From assembly GCF_000716675.1 (NCBI RefSeq), contig NZ_JNXT01000004.1, positions 211,180 to 275,179 on the forward strand: DNA of 64,000 bases, in the 5' to 3' direction. This stretch comes from Streptomyces alboflavus. Lineage in GTDB: Bacteria; Actinomycetota; Actinomycetes; Streptomycetales; Streptomycetaceae. Shown piece by piece: positions 8,072 to 16,261 of this stretch; within the stretch, counting starts at the first letter, position 1, and each line of letters starts with the position of its first letter. Position numbers and translations under genes: made by a program. The notes below the pieces were generated by a model, which saw only the letters and a list, made by a program, of their open reading frames with translations, was not told the origin of the DNA and did not search any database.

Positions 8072-8662
8072 TCAGTCCCGCCCGGCTCGGAGGTGGTCGA
8101 GCACGAGGCGGCCGCGCGGCGAGAGGCGGTAGCCGACGTCGAGGCTCTCGGTCAGGCCGCGGTCCTTCAGCTTGCGCACGTCGGCCTTGAAGGGGAGCGT
8201 CTCGCGGCCGAGGCGCGCGGCGAGGTCGGCGGCGCGGACGGCGGGGTGCGCGGCGACGATCTCGAGGGTGGCGGTGGTCCACGGGCCGTGGCCGCTGCGG
8301 GCGTCCAGGCGGGCGAGGGAGGTGGCGACGGCGTCCAGGTCGGCGGCGGACAGGTCCGTGTCCTCGCGCAGGCCGATGCGGGGGTCGGTGCCGACGTGGC
8401 GGAGGGTGACGCGGTAGAGGGTGCGGTCGGCGCCGGGGCGCTGGTCGGCGAGGAGGCTCGCGCGGTCGGCGTATCCGGCGCGGCGGGCGTCCCGGTCGCT
8501 GACGGCACTCTCCTCGAGGGCGTCCACGGCGTCGACGGCGAGTACGCCGACGGCGGTACGCAGCTGGGTGCCGGGCCGGACGGCGGGCCTGACCCAGCGC
8601 CGGAACGCCAGGTCGACATCGCCGGCGGCGATCTTGGCCAGGGCGTCCTGGGTGAACAGCAC
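8072..8662 (-). CDS. ASCH/PUA-like protein with winged-helix C-terminus, function unknown
   Basis: 196 residues from the GTG at 8660-8662, which has GGAGG 5 nt upstream; a longer start at 8749 would run through the neighbour's terminator hairpin. The N-terminus (LFTQDALAKIAAGDVDLAFRRWVRP) resembles ASCH/PUA-like nucleotide- or RNA-binding folds. The C-terminal 70 residues look like a winged helix (ATLEIVAAHPAVRAADLAARLG, then KADVRKLKDRGLTESL and YRLSPRGRLVL). Family assignment is by eye. Its role is unknown. Confidence 0.6.
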   Translation of the reverse strand: MLFTQDALAKIAAGDVDLAFRRWVRPAVRPGTQLRTAVGVLAVDAVDALEESAVSDRDARRAGYADRASLLADQRPGADRTLYRVTLRHVGTDPRIGLREDTDLSAADLDAVATSLARLDARSGHGPWTTATLEIVAAHPAVRAADLAARLGRETLPFKADVRKLKDRGLTESLDVGYRLSPRGRLVLDHLRAGRD

Positions 8663-8724
8663 GGGCACCTCCGAGGTCGCGCCGAGGACAGTCTCCACCA
8701 GCGGGGCCGCCGGCGCACAGCAGA

Positions 8725-8757
8725 GCGGCCCGGTGACCGAGAAGGTCACCGGGCCGC
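8725..8757 (-). terminator. Terminator after the MMPL gene
   Basis: Perfect 14-bp arms (8725-8738 and 8744-8757) with a 5-nt loop lie 16 nt past the MMPL stop, in the gap before the downstream gene. Confidence 0.8.
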
Positions 8758-8772
8758 CCCGTCACTACAGGG

Positions 8773-11004
8773 TCAGCGCACGCGCTGCAGCTCGCGCTCG
8801 GGGTCGCTGTACGGCGCGGGTCCGCCGTTCACGTCACCGAGCTGCTTGTGCAGCTTCTCGCCCTCCACGTCCACGTTCGGGAGGATCTTGTCGAGCCAGC
8901 GCGGCAGCCACCAGGCGGACTTGCCGAGCAGGGCGAGCACCGCGGGCACGATCGCCATGCGGACCACGAAGGCGTCGAAGAGGATGGCCGACGCGAGGCC
9001 GAAGCCCATCATCTTGATCATGTCGTCGTTCTCCATGATGAAGCCGGAGAAGACGCTGATCATGATGACTCCCGCAGCGGCGACGACGCGACCGCTGTGC
9101 GTGAAGCCGGTCACGATGGCCTCGCCCGGGCGGGCCCCGTGGACGTACGCCTCACGCATACGCGTCACGAGGAACACCTCGTAGTCCATCGCGAGACCGA
9201 ACACCACACCGATCATGAAGATCGGCATCATGCTCATGATCGGGCCGGGCTGGTCGACGCCGAAGACGTCGGCGAGGTGACCCTGCTGGAAGACCGCCAC
9301 GACCGCGCCGAGCGCCGCGAGGACCGACAGGAGGAAGCCGAGGGCCGCCTTCAGCGGGACCAGGACGGAGCGGAAGACCAGCATCAGGAGCAGGAAGGCC
9401 AAGCCGACGACGAGAGCCAGGTACGGGATCAGGGCGTCGTCGAGGGTCTGCGAGAAGTCGATCGTCATGGCCGTGGAGCCGGTGATCAGGACCTCGGAGC
9501 CGGTCTTGGACTCGACGCCGCTGATGTCCGAGCGGATCTTCTTGACGAGCTTCTCGGTGTCGGCGTCGCTCGGGCCCGTCTTCGGCACGACCGTCATGGT
9601 CGCCGTGTCGTCCGCCTTGTTCGGTGCGGCCGGGGTGACGTTGACGACGCCGTCGAACTTCTTGAGCGCCTCGCCGACGTCCTTCGCGGCGGCACCGGCG
9701 CCCTTGCCGTCCTTGTCGACGACGACCGTGAGCGGGCCGTTGAAGCCCTTGCCGAAGGAGTCCGACAGCATGTCGTACGCCTTGCGCTGGGTGGTGTCCG
9801 TCGCGAACGTGCCCTCGTCGGGCAGGCCGAGCTCCAGCTTGGCGGCCGGGGCCGCGATGGCACCGAGGCCGACGACGGCGAAGAGCAGCACGATCAGCGG
9901 ACGGCGCAGCACGAACCGGGCCCAGCGGGTGCCGAGCTTCGGCTTGCCGTGCGGGTCGGTGTGCGGGGTGCCGAACGGCTTCTTGCGGTCCTTGCGGCGC
10001 AGCACCTTGCGGCGGCCGAAGCCGAGCAGCGCCGGGATCAGGGTGAGCGCGATCAGCACGGCGATCACGACCGTGCCGGCCGCGGCCATACCCATCTTGG
10101 TGAGCAGCGGGATGTTGACGACCATGAGGCCGGCGAGCGCGATGACGACGGTGAGTCCGGCGAAGACCACGGCGGATCCCGCGGTTCCGACGGCGCGGCC
10201 GACCGCGTCCTCGGGTTCGCGTCCTTCGGCTATCTCGGCTCGGTAGCGGGACACGATGAACAGCGCGTAGTCGATGCCGACCGCGAGACCGATCATCATC
10301 GCGAGCGTCGAGGTGGTGCTGGAGAGCTCCAGGGTGCTGGCGAGCGCCGTGATGCTGGAGATGCCGATGCCCACGCCGATGAGGGCGGTGAGGATGGGCA
10401 TGCCCGCGGCGATCATCGAGCCGAAGGTGATGAGCAGGACCACCGCGGAGACGCCGATGCCGATCAGCTCGGCGCTACCGCCCATGCTCTGCTCGGTCTT
10501 GACGGCGTCACCGCCCGCCTCGACGGTCAGGCCGTCCTTGCGGGTGTCCTTGAGGAGCTTCTCGAGCGCGTCCTTGTTCTTGTCGCTCAGCTCCGTGCCG
10601 GTGTCCGTGTAGGACACGGTCGCGTAGACGGTGGTCTTGTCCTTGCTCACGGCACCCGTCTTGAACGGGTCGTCGACCTTGGAGACCTTCGCGCCCTTGC
10701 CCAGGGCGGCGACGAGCTTGTCGACCTTCGCCTTGTTGTCGGTTGCGGTGATCTTCTCACCGTTCGGAGCGCGGACCACTACGCGTGCGGTGGCACCGTC
10801 GGACTTGGTCTGGGGGAAGCGCTCGTCGAGCAGGTCGAAGGCCTTCTGCGACTCCGTGCCGGGCATGGAGAACGTGTCGGCAGGTGCCTTGGGAGCTGCC
10901 GAGGCGGCGAAGCCGGCGCCTACAAAGAGCAGCACCCATATGAGCGCCATCCACCAGCGCCGTCTGAACGCGAGACGGCCCAGCTTGTAGAGGAACGTAG
11001 CCAC
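8773..11004 (-). CDS. MMPL/RND family transporter
   Basis: 743 residues from the GTG at 11002-11004 (VATFLYKLGRLAFRRRW), the usual family start. It shows the MmpL/YdfJ layout: one helix, a periplasmic porter domain (about 50-180), a five-helix bundle containing IGIGVSAVVLLITFGS and the GLAVGIDYALFIVSRYR motif, then a second porter domain (about 390-520) and five more helices with VFGLAMDYEVFLVTRMREAYV. The Asp in each GxxxDY motif belongs to the proton relay. Such proteins export lipids, siderophores or drugs using the proton gradient. No lipid or siderophore genes adjoin, so the cargo is unknown. The upstream 312 bp carries its promoter region. Confidence 0.9.
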   Translation of the reverse strand: MATFLYKLGRLAFRRRWWMALIWVLLFVGAGFAASAAPKAPADTFSMPGTESQKAFDLLDERFPQTKSDGATARVVVRAPNGEKITATDNKAKVDKLVAALGKGAKVSKVDDPFKTGAVSKDKTTVYATVSYTDTGTELSDKNKDALEKLLKDTRKDGLTVEAGGDAVKTEQSMGGSAELIGIGVSAVVLLITFGSMIAAGMPILTALIGVGIGISSITALASTLELSSTTSTLAMMIGLAVGIDYALFIVSRYRAEIAEGREPEDAVGRAVGTAGSAVVFAGLTVVIALAGLMVVNIPLLTKMGMAAAGTVVIAVLIALTLIPALLGFGRRKVLRRKDRKKPFGTPHTDPHGKPKLGTRWARFVLRRPLIVLLFAVVGLGAIAAPAAKLELGLPDEGTFATDTTQRKAYDMLSDSFGKGFNGPLTVVVDKDGKGAGAAAKDVGEALKKFDGVVNVTPAAPNKADDTATMTVVPKTGPSDADTEKLVKKIRSDISGVESKTGSEVLITGSTAMTIDFSQTLDDALIPYLALVVGLAFLLLMLVFRSVLVPLKAALGFLLSVLAALGAVVAVFQQGHLADVFGVDQPGPIMSMMPIFMIGVVFGLAMDYEVFLVTRMREAYVHGARPGEAIVTGFTHSGRVVAAAGVIMISVFSGFIMENDDMIKMMGFGLASAILFDAFVVRMAIVPAVLALLGKSAWWLPRWLDKILPNVDVEGEKLHKQLGDVNGGPAPYSDPERELQRVR

Positions 11005-11316
11005 GGCGAAAGAGACCCCCGTCGGGATTGGCAGGCAAGGGTGACCATCCGGCGGCACGTTGATGCTCGTCGGTACAGGTCTTCAGGTTCCCCTCTATCG
11101 TGCCGTCCGGTCGGGGCCCGGAAGTCAGACTGCGGGCCGGACTATCGGCCCACGACCGGTGTAGTCCTGGCAGGGCCCCCTCATCCTCGGGTAGGAGACG
11201 CACAGAATCGGTGTAGGTCTCATGTACCAATGCCGCCGAAGTGGTGTGATCTGCGTCTCTCGGGCATCAACTTGCCCGCATTGCGCCCCAATTCGGGACA
11301 GAGGCCACGTCTTTGA
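11005..11316. other. 312-bp non-coding region upstream of MMPL
   Basis: No convincing gene. It holds a GGACTA/TAGTCC inverted pair (11139-11144 and 11162-11167, 17-bp spacing) and a GAGAC/GTCTC pair near 11200-11220, which could be regulator sites for the MMPL promoter. Neither is strong. Confidence 0.4.
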
Positions 11317-11703
11317 TCACGGAACGAGGACGATGCGGATACCCACGGTGCCGCGGACCCCTCTGCGCAGCCTGCTGCCGAGCAGGACCAGGACCCCTGA
11401 GACGCCGTACTTCCGTGCGATGAGTCTGCGGTAACGCGCTGTCGTCGCCGCGTCACAGATTTCGGCGGTGGCCGGAACCTGGGCACCCGTCGGCTTGCCA
11501 CGCAGGTCGCAGGGACCGACGAGAACGTCCGTGCGACGGCGGATCCGCTTCACCTTCCAGCTGTCCGTGACCGTCCAGATGCCGAGCGCGTCCCCGTCCC
11601 GCACCACCCAGACCGGCGTCGGGACTCCCGTGCCGTCCTTGCGGTAACTGGTGACCAGCAGGTACTTGCCGTCGGCGAGGCGGTCGAGCCGCGTGGTGTC
11701 CAT
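11317..11703 (-). CDS. PPOX-class F420-dependent oxidoreductase (FDOR-B)
   Basis: 128 residues, typical of the small split-beta-barrel FDOR-B proteins. Diagnostic segments are LADGKYLLVTSYRKDGTGVPTPVWVV at the N-terminus, then LGIWTVTDSWKVKRIRRRTDVLVGPCDLRGK, where the Lys/Arg cluster fits binding of the F420 phosphate or glutamate tail. The C-terminus (ARYRRLIARKYGV) is family-typical. Members reduce diverse substrates with F420H2; some bind FMN or haem instead. The gene stands alone, transcribed toward the MMPL gene, so the substrate is unknown. Confidence 0.85.
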   Translation of the reverse strand: MDTTRLDRLADGKYLLVTSYRKDGTGVPTPVWVVRDGDALGIWTVTDSWKVKRIRRRTDVLVGPCDLRGKPTGAQVPATAEICDAATTARYRRLIARKYGVSGVLVLLGSRLRRGVRGTVGIRIVLVP

Positions 11704-11966
11704 GGCCGGAGTCTAGGGAGGGGGCCTCCGGAGGACGCCCTGCCACGCGCGGAGCGCGCGCGGAGCGAAGCCACCGATCCGCGCCTCACGCACGTCGCGC
11801 GCGCTCCGGTACGCCGGTCGCCCCGGAGTCATGTTGACGCTTCCGCAAGGGAGTTGGACGAAGGGAGTGTCCTGGGATCGTCTCAACTGACCGGCTGCGC
11901 AGGACGTCGGTGTTGCTACCGTGATGCGCACTCAGACCGGGGGGCAGCAGTCTTGGGGGATCATCT

Positions 11967-12599
11967 GTGCCGAAGTTCCGCCGTCTCGGCGCCTGGCTCA
12001 TCGACTTCGCTCTGGTGGCGGCGGCGGCCTCGGGCCTCGCCGTCCTGACCTTCAACCGCATCTCGGCACTCATCACCGACGTGCCCGAGCTGGCGACCAA
12101 AGGAAGCTGGCACTTCGTCAAGTCCGGGGGCGACGCCCAGGGAGCCGCCGACAAGATGGTCGACTCGCTCTGGAACGACGCCGTCGGCTACCTCCAGCAG
12201 GGCTTCCTCGCCCTGATCGTGCTCACGTTCCTCTACCAGTGGCTCACGCTGAATTTCACCGGCCGCACCCTTGGCAAGGCCCTGATGGGGCTGCGCGTCA
12301 CCCCGCGCACGCCCTCGCGCACAGCGCTCCGGGCGGCCGTCACCACCTCGGCCGACGTCGCGGTGTACGCCCTCGCGTGCTGCATGCTGGTGCAGGGCTG
12401 GCTCTTCCTGTCCGTCCTGTGCTGGATCGCGGCGGTCGCCCTGTTCCTCCTGAACGTGTTCCCGGTGCTCTCGCGCTCCTCGCGCTCGCTGGCGGACCGG
12501 CTCGCCGGTACGTCGGTGGACTCCCCCGGATTCGGCGGTCTGCCCTCCGCCCGGCGTGCACCCGACCAGCCCCGACCGGACCTCACGCGGAGCTGGTGA
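11967..12599 (+). CDS. RDD family membrane protein
   Basis: 210 residues from a GTG preceded by GGGGGATC. The opening FRRLGAWLIDFALVAAAASG gives the family's R..(A/G)...D signature with the Asp in the first helix. Further hydrophobic segments follow near residues 75-90 and 130-165 (with the family Arg-Asp equivalents around TGRTLGKALMGLRV). RDD proteins are small inner-membrane proteins of mostly unknown role; a few act as Na+/H+ antiporters or anchor partners. The sequence ends in a short polar tail. A terminator follows at 12608. Confidence 0.85.
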   Translation: MPKFRRLGAWLIDFALVAAAASGLAVLTFNRISALITDVPELATKGSWHFVKSGGDAQGAADKMVDSLWNDAVGYLQQGFLALIVLTFLYQWLTLNFTGRTLGKALMGLRVTPRTPSRTALRAAVTTSADVAVYALACCMLVQGWLFLSVLCWIAAVALFLLNVFPVLSRSSRSLADRLAGTSVDSPGFGGLPSARRAPDQPRPDLTRSW

Positions 12600-12607
12600 A
12601 CGGTGGC

Positions 12608-12633
12608 GGCGTCGGCCCTTCCGAGCCGACGCC
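12608..12633. terminator. Bidirectional terminator between RDD and imine-reductase-like genes
   Basis: Nine-bp perfect arms (GGCGTCGGC and GCCGACGCC) with an 8-nt loop, 9 nt after the RDD stop and in the convergent gap. Beyond it an imperfect 26-bp sequence beginning CACCGTGTTCC is duplicated. Confidence 0.65.
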
Positions 12634-12740
12634 ACACCGTGTTCCGCGCTCCCGGTCGCCGCCGTCACCGTGTTCCAGGCTCCCGGTCGCCCACCGTCGT
12701 GGGCCCGCGCGCCCTCGGCGCCTAGTCGTTCGCCCTGCGC

Positions 12741-13634
12741 CTAGGCGTGCGTCCCGCCCTTCCCCCGCATCACCTCGATCACGCTCGCGTAGCTGTCCCC
12801 GCCGTGCCCCGCCGCCTTCGCCTGCTCCATCCCGGCCTTCAGCAGCTCCGGCAGCGCGTTGTCGACACCCCGGTCGGCCGCCGCGTGGATGAGGTGGTCG
12901 ATGGTCGCGATCTGCACGTCCACGGTCGCGTCGTCGCCCGGGTAGTGACCCTCGTCCACCTGCGCCGCGTACCGCGTGAGGAAGCCGCTCACCGCGCCGC
13001 CGAGCCAGCGGTTCGCGAGGACGGTGTACTCCGTGGCGGCCACCTGGTCGGCGCCGACGAGCGCCGTGCCGTGCAGCCAGCCGTTGAACGTGGCCCACAT
13101 CAGACCGAGCAGCGCGGCGTCGTACAGCGAGGCGACCGCCGGGTCCGTGCCCAGGAACAGCGCGTCGCCGAGGACGTCCAGGGTCTCCTTGTGCGCGGTG
13201 AAGGTGTCCTGCGAGCCGCTGTAGAGGAACATCATGTCCGGGCTGCCGACGCCGGGCGGCGTGGTCATGATGGCGCCGTCGAGGTAGGTGGCGCCCCGCG
13301 CCGTTGCCCAGTCCCTGAAGTCACGGGCCTGCTCCGGCGATCCGGAGGTCACGTTCACCAGGGCGCGGCCCGCGAACCGGTCGGCGACCGGGTCGAGCAC
13401 CGTGTGCAGCGCGTCGTAGTCGAGGACGCAGGCGATCACCAACTCGGCCGCGGTCACCGCCTCCTCGGGCGTCGCCGCGACCTGCGCGCCGCGCTCGGCG
13501 AGCGCCTTGGCCTTCTCCGGCGAGCGGTTCCAGACCGTGGTGGGGTGGCCGCGCTCCAGGAAGGCGGCGGCCAGGGCCGTGCCCATGTTGCCGAGTCCGA
13601 TGACGGTCACGGGGGCGCGTCGTTCTGCGCTCAT
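12741..13634 (-). CDS. Imine-reductase-like NAD(P)-dependent oxidoreductase (copy 1)
   Basis: 297 residues. An N-terminal Rossmann fold of the 6-phosphogluconate/beta-hydroxyacid dehydrogenase type opens with [21 protein letters not shown]; the following TTVWNRSPEKA (Arg/Ser after the second strand) indicates NADPH. The C-terminal half follows the imine reductase pattern (YDAALLGLMWATFNGWLHG), with an Asp in the YDxALL segment where IREDs place a catalytic residue. It lacks the Lys expected in true beta-hydroxyacid dehydrogenases. Start is ATG with GGAG 10 nt upstream. It is divergent from a GlxA-type regulator at 13789. A paralogue lies at 62157. The natural substrate is unknown. Confidence 0.82.
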   Translation of the reverse strand: MSAERRAPVTVIGLGNMGTALAAAFLERGHPTTVWNRSPEKAKALAERGAQVAATPEEAVTAAELVIACVLDYDALHTVLDPVADRFAGRALVNVTSGSPEQARDFRDWATARGATYLDGAIMTTPPGVGSPDMMFLYSGSQDTFTAHKETLDVLGDALFLGTDPAVASLYDAALLGLMWATFNGWLHGTALVGADQVAATEYTVLANRWLGGAVSGFLTRYAAQVDEGHYPGDDATVDVQIATIDHLIHAAADRGVDNALPELLKAGMEQAKAAGHGGDSYASVIEVMRGKGGTHA

Positions 13635-13671
13635 TGCGTCGTAACTCCTAGAAGATCCGCCTTCAGGCGGC

Positions 13672-13689
13672 TGATCACGTTGATCACGT
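13672..13689. promoter_or_regulatory. Two TGATCACGT direct repeats upstream of imine-reductase-like gene
   Basis: TGATCACGT occurs twice head to tail, 38 bp before the imine-reductase-like start. Each copy contains the palindrome TGATCA. This fits a regulator site for that promoter. Confidence 0.4.
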
Positions 13690-13732
13690 AGGACCACCTT
13701 CGCAGCGCACCGGAGGCCACGACAGTGACGGT

Positions 13733-13748
13733 GGTGACGGTGGTCACC
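13733..13748. promoter_or_regulatory. Inverted repeat in front of the GlxA-type regulator
   Basis: GGTGAC and GTCACC arms flank GGTG, 41 bp upstream of the regulator's ATG. It is a candidate autoregulatory operator. Confidence 0.35.
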
Positions 13749-13788
13749 AAATTCCTGCCAGCCCGGCGGACGTCCTATCCTCGCCCGC

Positions 13789-14844
13789 ATGAGCGCTGGA
13801 ACCGTCGCGGTGGTCGTGACCGAGGAGATCGGGGTCCCGTCGTGGGACCTGTACGAACTGAGCATCCCGTGCACGGTGTTCGGCAAGCCCCAGCCGGATC
13901 TGGCCGACACCTGGTACGACCTCCGGCTGTGCGGCATCAGCGGCGGCGAGGAGGGCGGCGCGGCGCCGTCCGGCTTCTCGCTGCGCACCCCCTACGGCCT
14001 CGACGACCTCGTCGGCGCGGACACCGTCATCGTGCCGTCGGTGCCCGACGCCTGCGTCGACGAGGGCGCGCCGATGCCACCCGGCCTCGTCGACGCGCTG
14101 CGCCGCGCCCACGCGGCGGGCGCCCGCATGGTGTCGCTGTGCACCGGCGCCTTCGCGCTCGCCGCCGCGGGCATACTCGACGGCCGCAGGGCCACCGCGC
14201 ACTGGATGCACACGGCCCAGCTCGCCGCCCGCCATCCGCGCGTGGAGGTCGACGACTCGGTCCTGTACGTGGACGACGGCGACGTCCTGACCAGCGCGGG
14301 GCTCGCCGCAGGCCTCGACCTGTGCCTGCATCTCGTACGCCGCGACCTCGGCGCGCACGTCGCCAACCAGCTGGCCCGCCGCATGGTGGTGGCCGCCCAC
14401 CGGCCGGGCGGGCAGGCCCAGTTCATCGACCTGTCGGTGCCCGCCACGGACGACGCGGGGCTGAGCCCGGTCCTGGAGTGGGCCCGGGAGCGCCTCGACC
14501 AGCCGTTGACGGTGACAGATCTGGCGCGCCGCGCGGCGATGAGCCCGCGCACCTTCTACCGCCGCCTCCAGGCCGCCACCGGCACGACCCCCCTCCAGTG
14601 GCTCCTCAACCAGCGCCTGGCCCGCGCCCAGAGCCTCCTGGAGTCCACCGGCCTTCCCGTCGAGAAGGTCAGCGAACTCAGCGGCCTCGGCACGGCGAAC
14701 AACCTCCGCCACCACTTCCTGAAGCAGGTCGGGGTGTCCCCGAGCGACTACCGCCGCGCCTTCCCGCAGCCGGACGCCGCTGTCCCGCAGCCGGGTCCTG
14801 CCTCTCCCAAGTCCGCTGCGGCCGTGCCGCCACTTCCCGTCTGA
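13789..14844 (+). CDS. GlxA family AraC-type transcriptional regulator (DJ-1/PfpI sensor domain)
   Basis: 351 residues. Residues 1-190 form a DJ-1/PfpI-like domain with the nucleophile-elbow sequence SLCTGAFALAAAGILDGRRATAHW. Cys and the nearby His are retained, but the domain is generally a sensor rather than an enzyme. An AraC DNA-binding domain of two helix-turn-helix motifs follows (about 220-325: LTVTDLARRAAMSPRTFYRRLQAATG and VEKVSELSGLGTANNLRHHFLKQVGVSPSDYRRAF). The family regulates catabolic and amine/aldehyde genes. Divergence from the imine-reductase-like gene, with shared intergenic repeats, suggests that enzyme is its target. Confidence 0.9.
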   Translation: MSAGTVAVVVTEEIGVPSWDLYELSIPCTVFGKPQPDLADTWYDLRLCGISGGEEGGAAPSGFSLRTPYGLDDLVGADTVIVPSVPDACVDEGAPMPPGLVDALRRAHAAGARMVSLCTGAFALAAAGILDGRRATAHWMHTAQLAARHPRVEVDDSVLYVDDGDVLTSAGLAAGLDLCLHLVRRDLGAHVANQLARRMVVAAHRPGGQAQFIDLSVPATDDAGLSPVLEWARERLDQPLTVTDLARRAAMSPRTFYRRLQAATGTTPLQWLLNQRLARAQSLLESTGLPVEKVSELSGLGTANNLRHHFLKQVGVSPSDYRRAFPQPDAAVPQPGPASPKSAAAVPPLPV

Positions 14845-14899
14845 CCTGGGATTTCCTGCGTACCACCGATATTCTTGGCCCCTTGCGAAAGGGGTTCGG

Positions 14900-15664
14900 A
14901 TGGACCGGAACATACGCACCGTGGACGACGTACTGAAGCTCCTCGACGGGCTGTTCGCGCCGCAGGCCGACCGCTGGACCGCGGACGCGGCCGACTGGTG
15001 GGACGGCTTCTACGCCGACCGGTCCAAGCCGGTGCCGTTCTTCGTCGCGAAGCCCGACGCGAGCCTCGCCTCGTACGTCGAGCGCGGCCTGATCCGGCCG
15101 GGGCGCGCCCTCGACCTGGGCTGCGGACCGGGCCGCAACGCCCTGCACCTGGCCGCGCTCGGCTTCGAGGTGGACGCCGTCGACGTGTCGCCCACCGCGC
15201 TCGCCTGGGCCGAGGAGCGCGCCCGCGAGGCCGGGGCCGCGGTCCGCTTCCACCTCGGCGACGCGTTCGCACTCGGCCCCGCCGCGCTCGGCGGGCCGTA
15301 CGACCTGGTCTACGACTCGGGCTGCTTCCACCATCTGCCGCCGCACCGCCGCGTCAGCTACCTCGCCCTGCTTGAGCGCGCGCTCGCGCCCGGCGGCCAC
15401 TTCGGCCTCACCTGCTTCGCCGCGGGCGCCATGGGCTGCGAACTCCCCGACGCCGACCTCTACGGCGGCTCCGGACTCCAGGGCGGCCTCGGCTACACCG
15501 CGGAGTCGCTCCGCTGGATCTTCTCCGACCTCACCGAGGTCGAGCTGCGCCGCATGCGCGACGAGCCGCCCGAGTCCGCGCACTTCGGCGAACCGTTCCT
15601 CTGGACGGGGCTGTTCCGCAAGGACGCCCCTGACGGCTCCCCGCAGGACACTCAGGGCGCCTAG
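14900..15664 (+). CDS. Class I SAM-dependent methyltransferase
   Basis: 254 residues. Motif I is ALDLGCGPGRNALHLAALGF (residues about 75-95), the acidic end of strand 2 is VDAVDVSPTAL, and motif IV is DLVYDSGCFHHLPPHRR. The SGCFHHL form resembles thiopurine/tellurite-type methyltransferases (TehB/TPMT-like). The N-terminal WWDGFYADRSKPVPFF cap supports that. Start is ATG behind AAAGGGG. The target is probably a small thiol, chalcogen or xenobiotic, but this is inferred from the motif style only. Confidence 0.82.
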   Translation: MDRNIRTVDDVLKLLDGLFAPQADRWTADAADWWDGFYADRSKPVPFFVAKPDASLASYVERGLIRPGRALDLGCGPGRNALHLAALGFEVDAVDVSPTALAWAEERAREAGAAVRFHLGDAFALGPAALGGPYDLVYDSGCFHHLPPHRRVSYLALLERALAPGGHFGLTCFAAGAMGCELPDADLYGGSGLQGGLGYTAESLRWIFSDLTEVELRRMRDEPPESAHFGEPFLWTGLFRKDAPDGSPQDTQGA

Positions 15665-15706
15665 GGCCCCTCGACCCCGCCCCGGTCCCGGTCCCGGGGA
15701 AGCCGA

Positions 15707-15728
15707 CTGTACCTACTAGTCTGTACAG
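15707..15728. promoter_or_regulatory. 22-bp near-palindrome over tautomerase promoter
   Basis: CTGTAC and GTACAG arms flank a central ACTAGT, matching 18 of 22 positions by symmetry, and end 26 nt before the tautomerase start codon. This position would block transcription. The style is that of TetR- or PadR-like operators, but no such regulator gene is next to it. Confidence 0.6.
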
Positions 15729-15754
15729 CAGCGACAAGCGAGAGGAACACCGCC

Positions 15755-16165
15755 ATGCCTTTTGTCCGTATCGACGCCCTGGAGGCCGGCCCGGACCGCC
15801 TCGACGCCCTCGGCAGAGCCGTGCACGACGCGCTCGTGGAGACCATCGGCATCCCGGCCGACGACCGGTTCCAGGTCCTGAGCGGCCACAGCGGCGGGGG
15901 CAGCACGCTGCGGTACGACGACTATCTCGGGGTGCGCCGCGACAGCGGCATCGTGTACGTGGCGATCACGATGCGCTCCGGCCGCACCCCCGACCAGAAG
16001 CGGGCCCTCTACCGGCGGATCGCCGAACTCGCCCACGCCTACGCCGGTACCGAGCCGCGGAACGTGTTCGTCACCGTGACCGAGAACGAGTCGATCGACT
16101 GGTCGCTCGGCGACGGAGTGGCGCAGTACGCGCGGGAGCCGCGCCGGAGCGAGGGCCCCCTATAG
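15755..16165 (+). CDS. Tautomerase superfamily protein (4-oxalocrotonate tautomerase-like)
   Basis: 136 residues beginning MPFVRIDAL, so Pro2 becomes the N-terminal catalytic proline after Met removal. The length and the LSGHSGGGSTLRYDDYLGV and IAELAHAYAGTEPRNVFVTVTENESIDWSLGDG segments fit the longer fused-beta-alpha-beta tautomerases of Streptomyces. These convert enol and keto forms of dicarbonyl compounds or dehalogenate. GAGAGGA lies 8 nt upstream of ATG. The promoter is covered by the palindrome at 15707. Confidence 0.85.
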   Translation: MPFVRIDALEAGPDRLDALGRAVHDALVETIGIPADDRFQVLSGHSGGGSTLRYDDYLGVRRDSGIVYVAITMRSGRTPDQKRALYRRIAELAHAYAGTEPRNVFVTVTENESIDWSLGDGVAQYAREPRRSEGPL

Positions 16166-16261
16166 GGCACGCCGGTCCCCCGCGCGCGGCATTCGACCAC
16201 TTCGTCATGCTCCCGCGTGACGCGGCCCGCGCGGGACGGCGCGAGTCGGGACAATGCACAC

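Noticed and set aside
8663..8749. N-terminal extension of the ASCH-like protein
   Set aside because: It would be encoded by the MMPL terminator hairpin; an internal GTG has a far better ribosome site.
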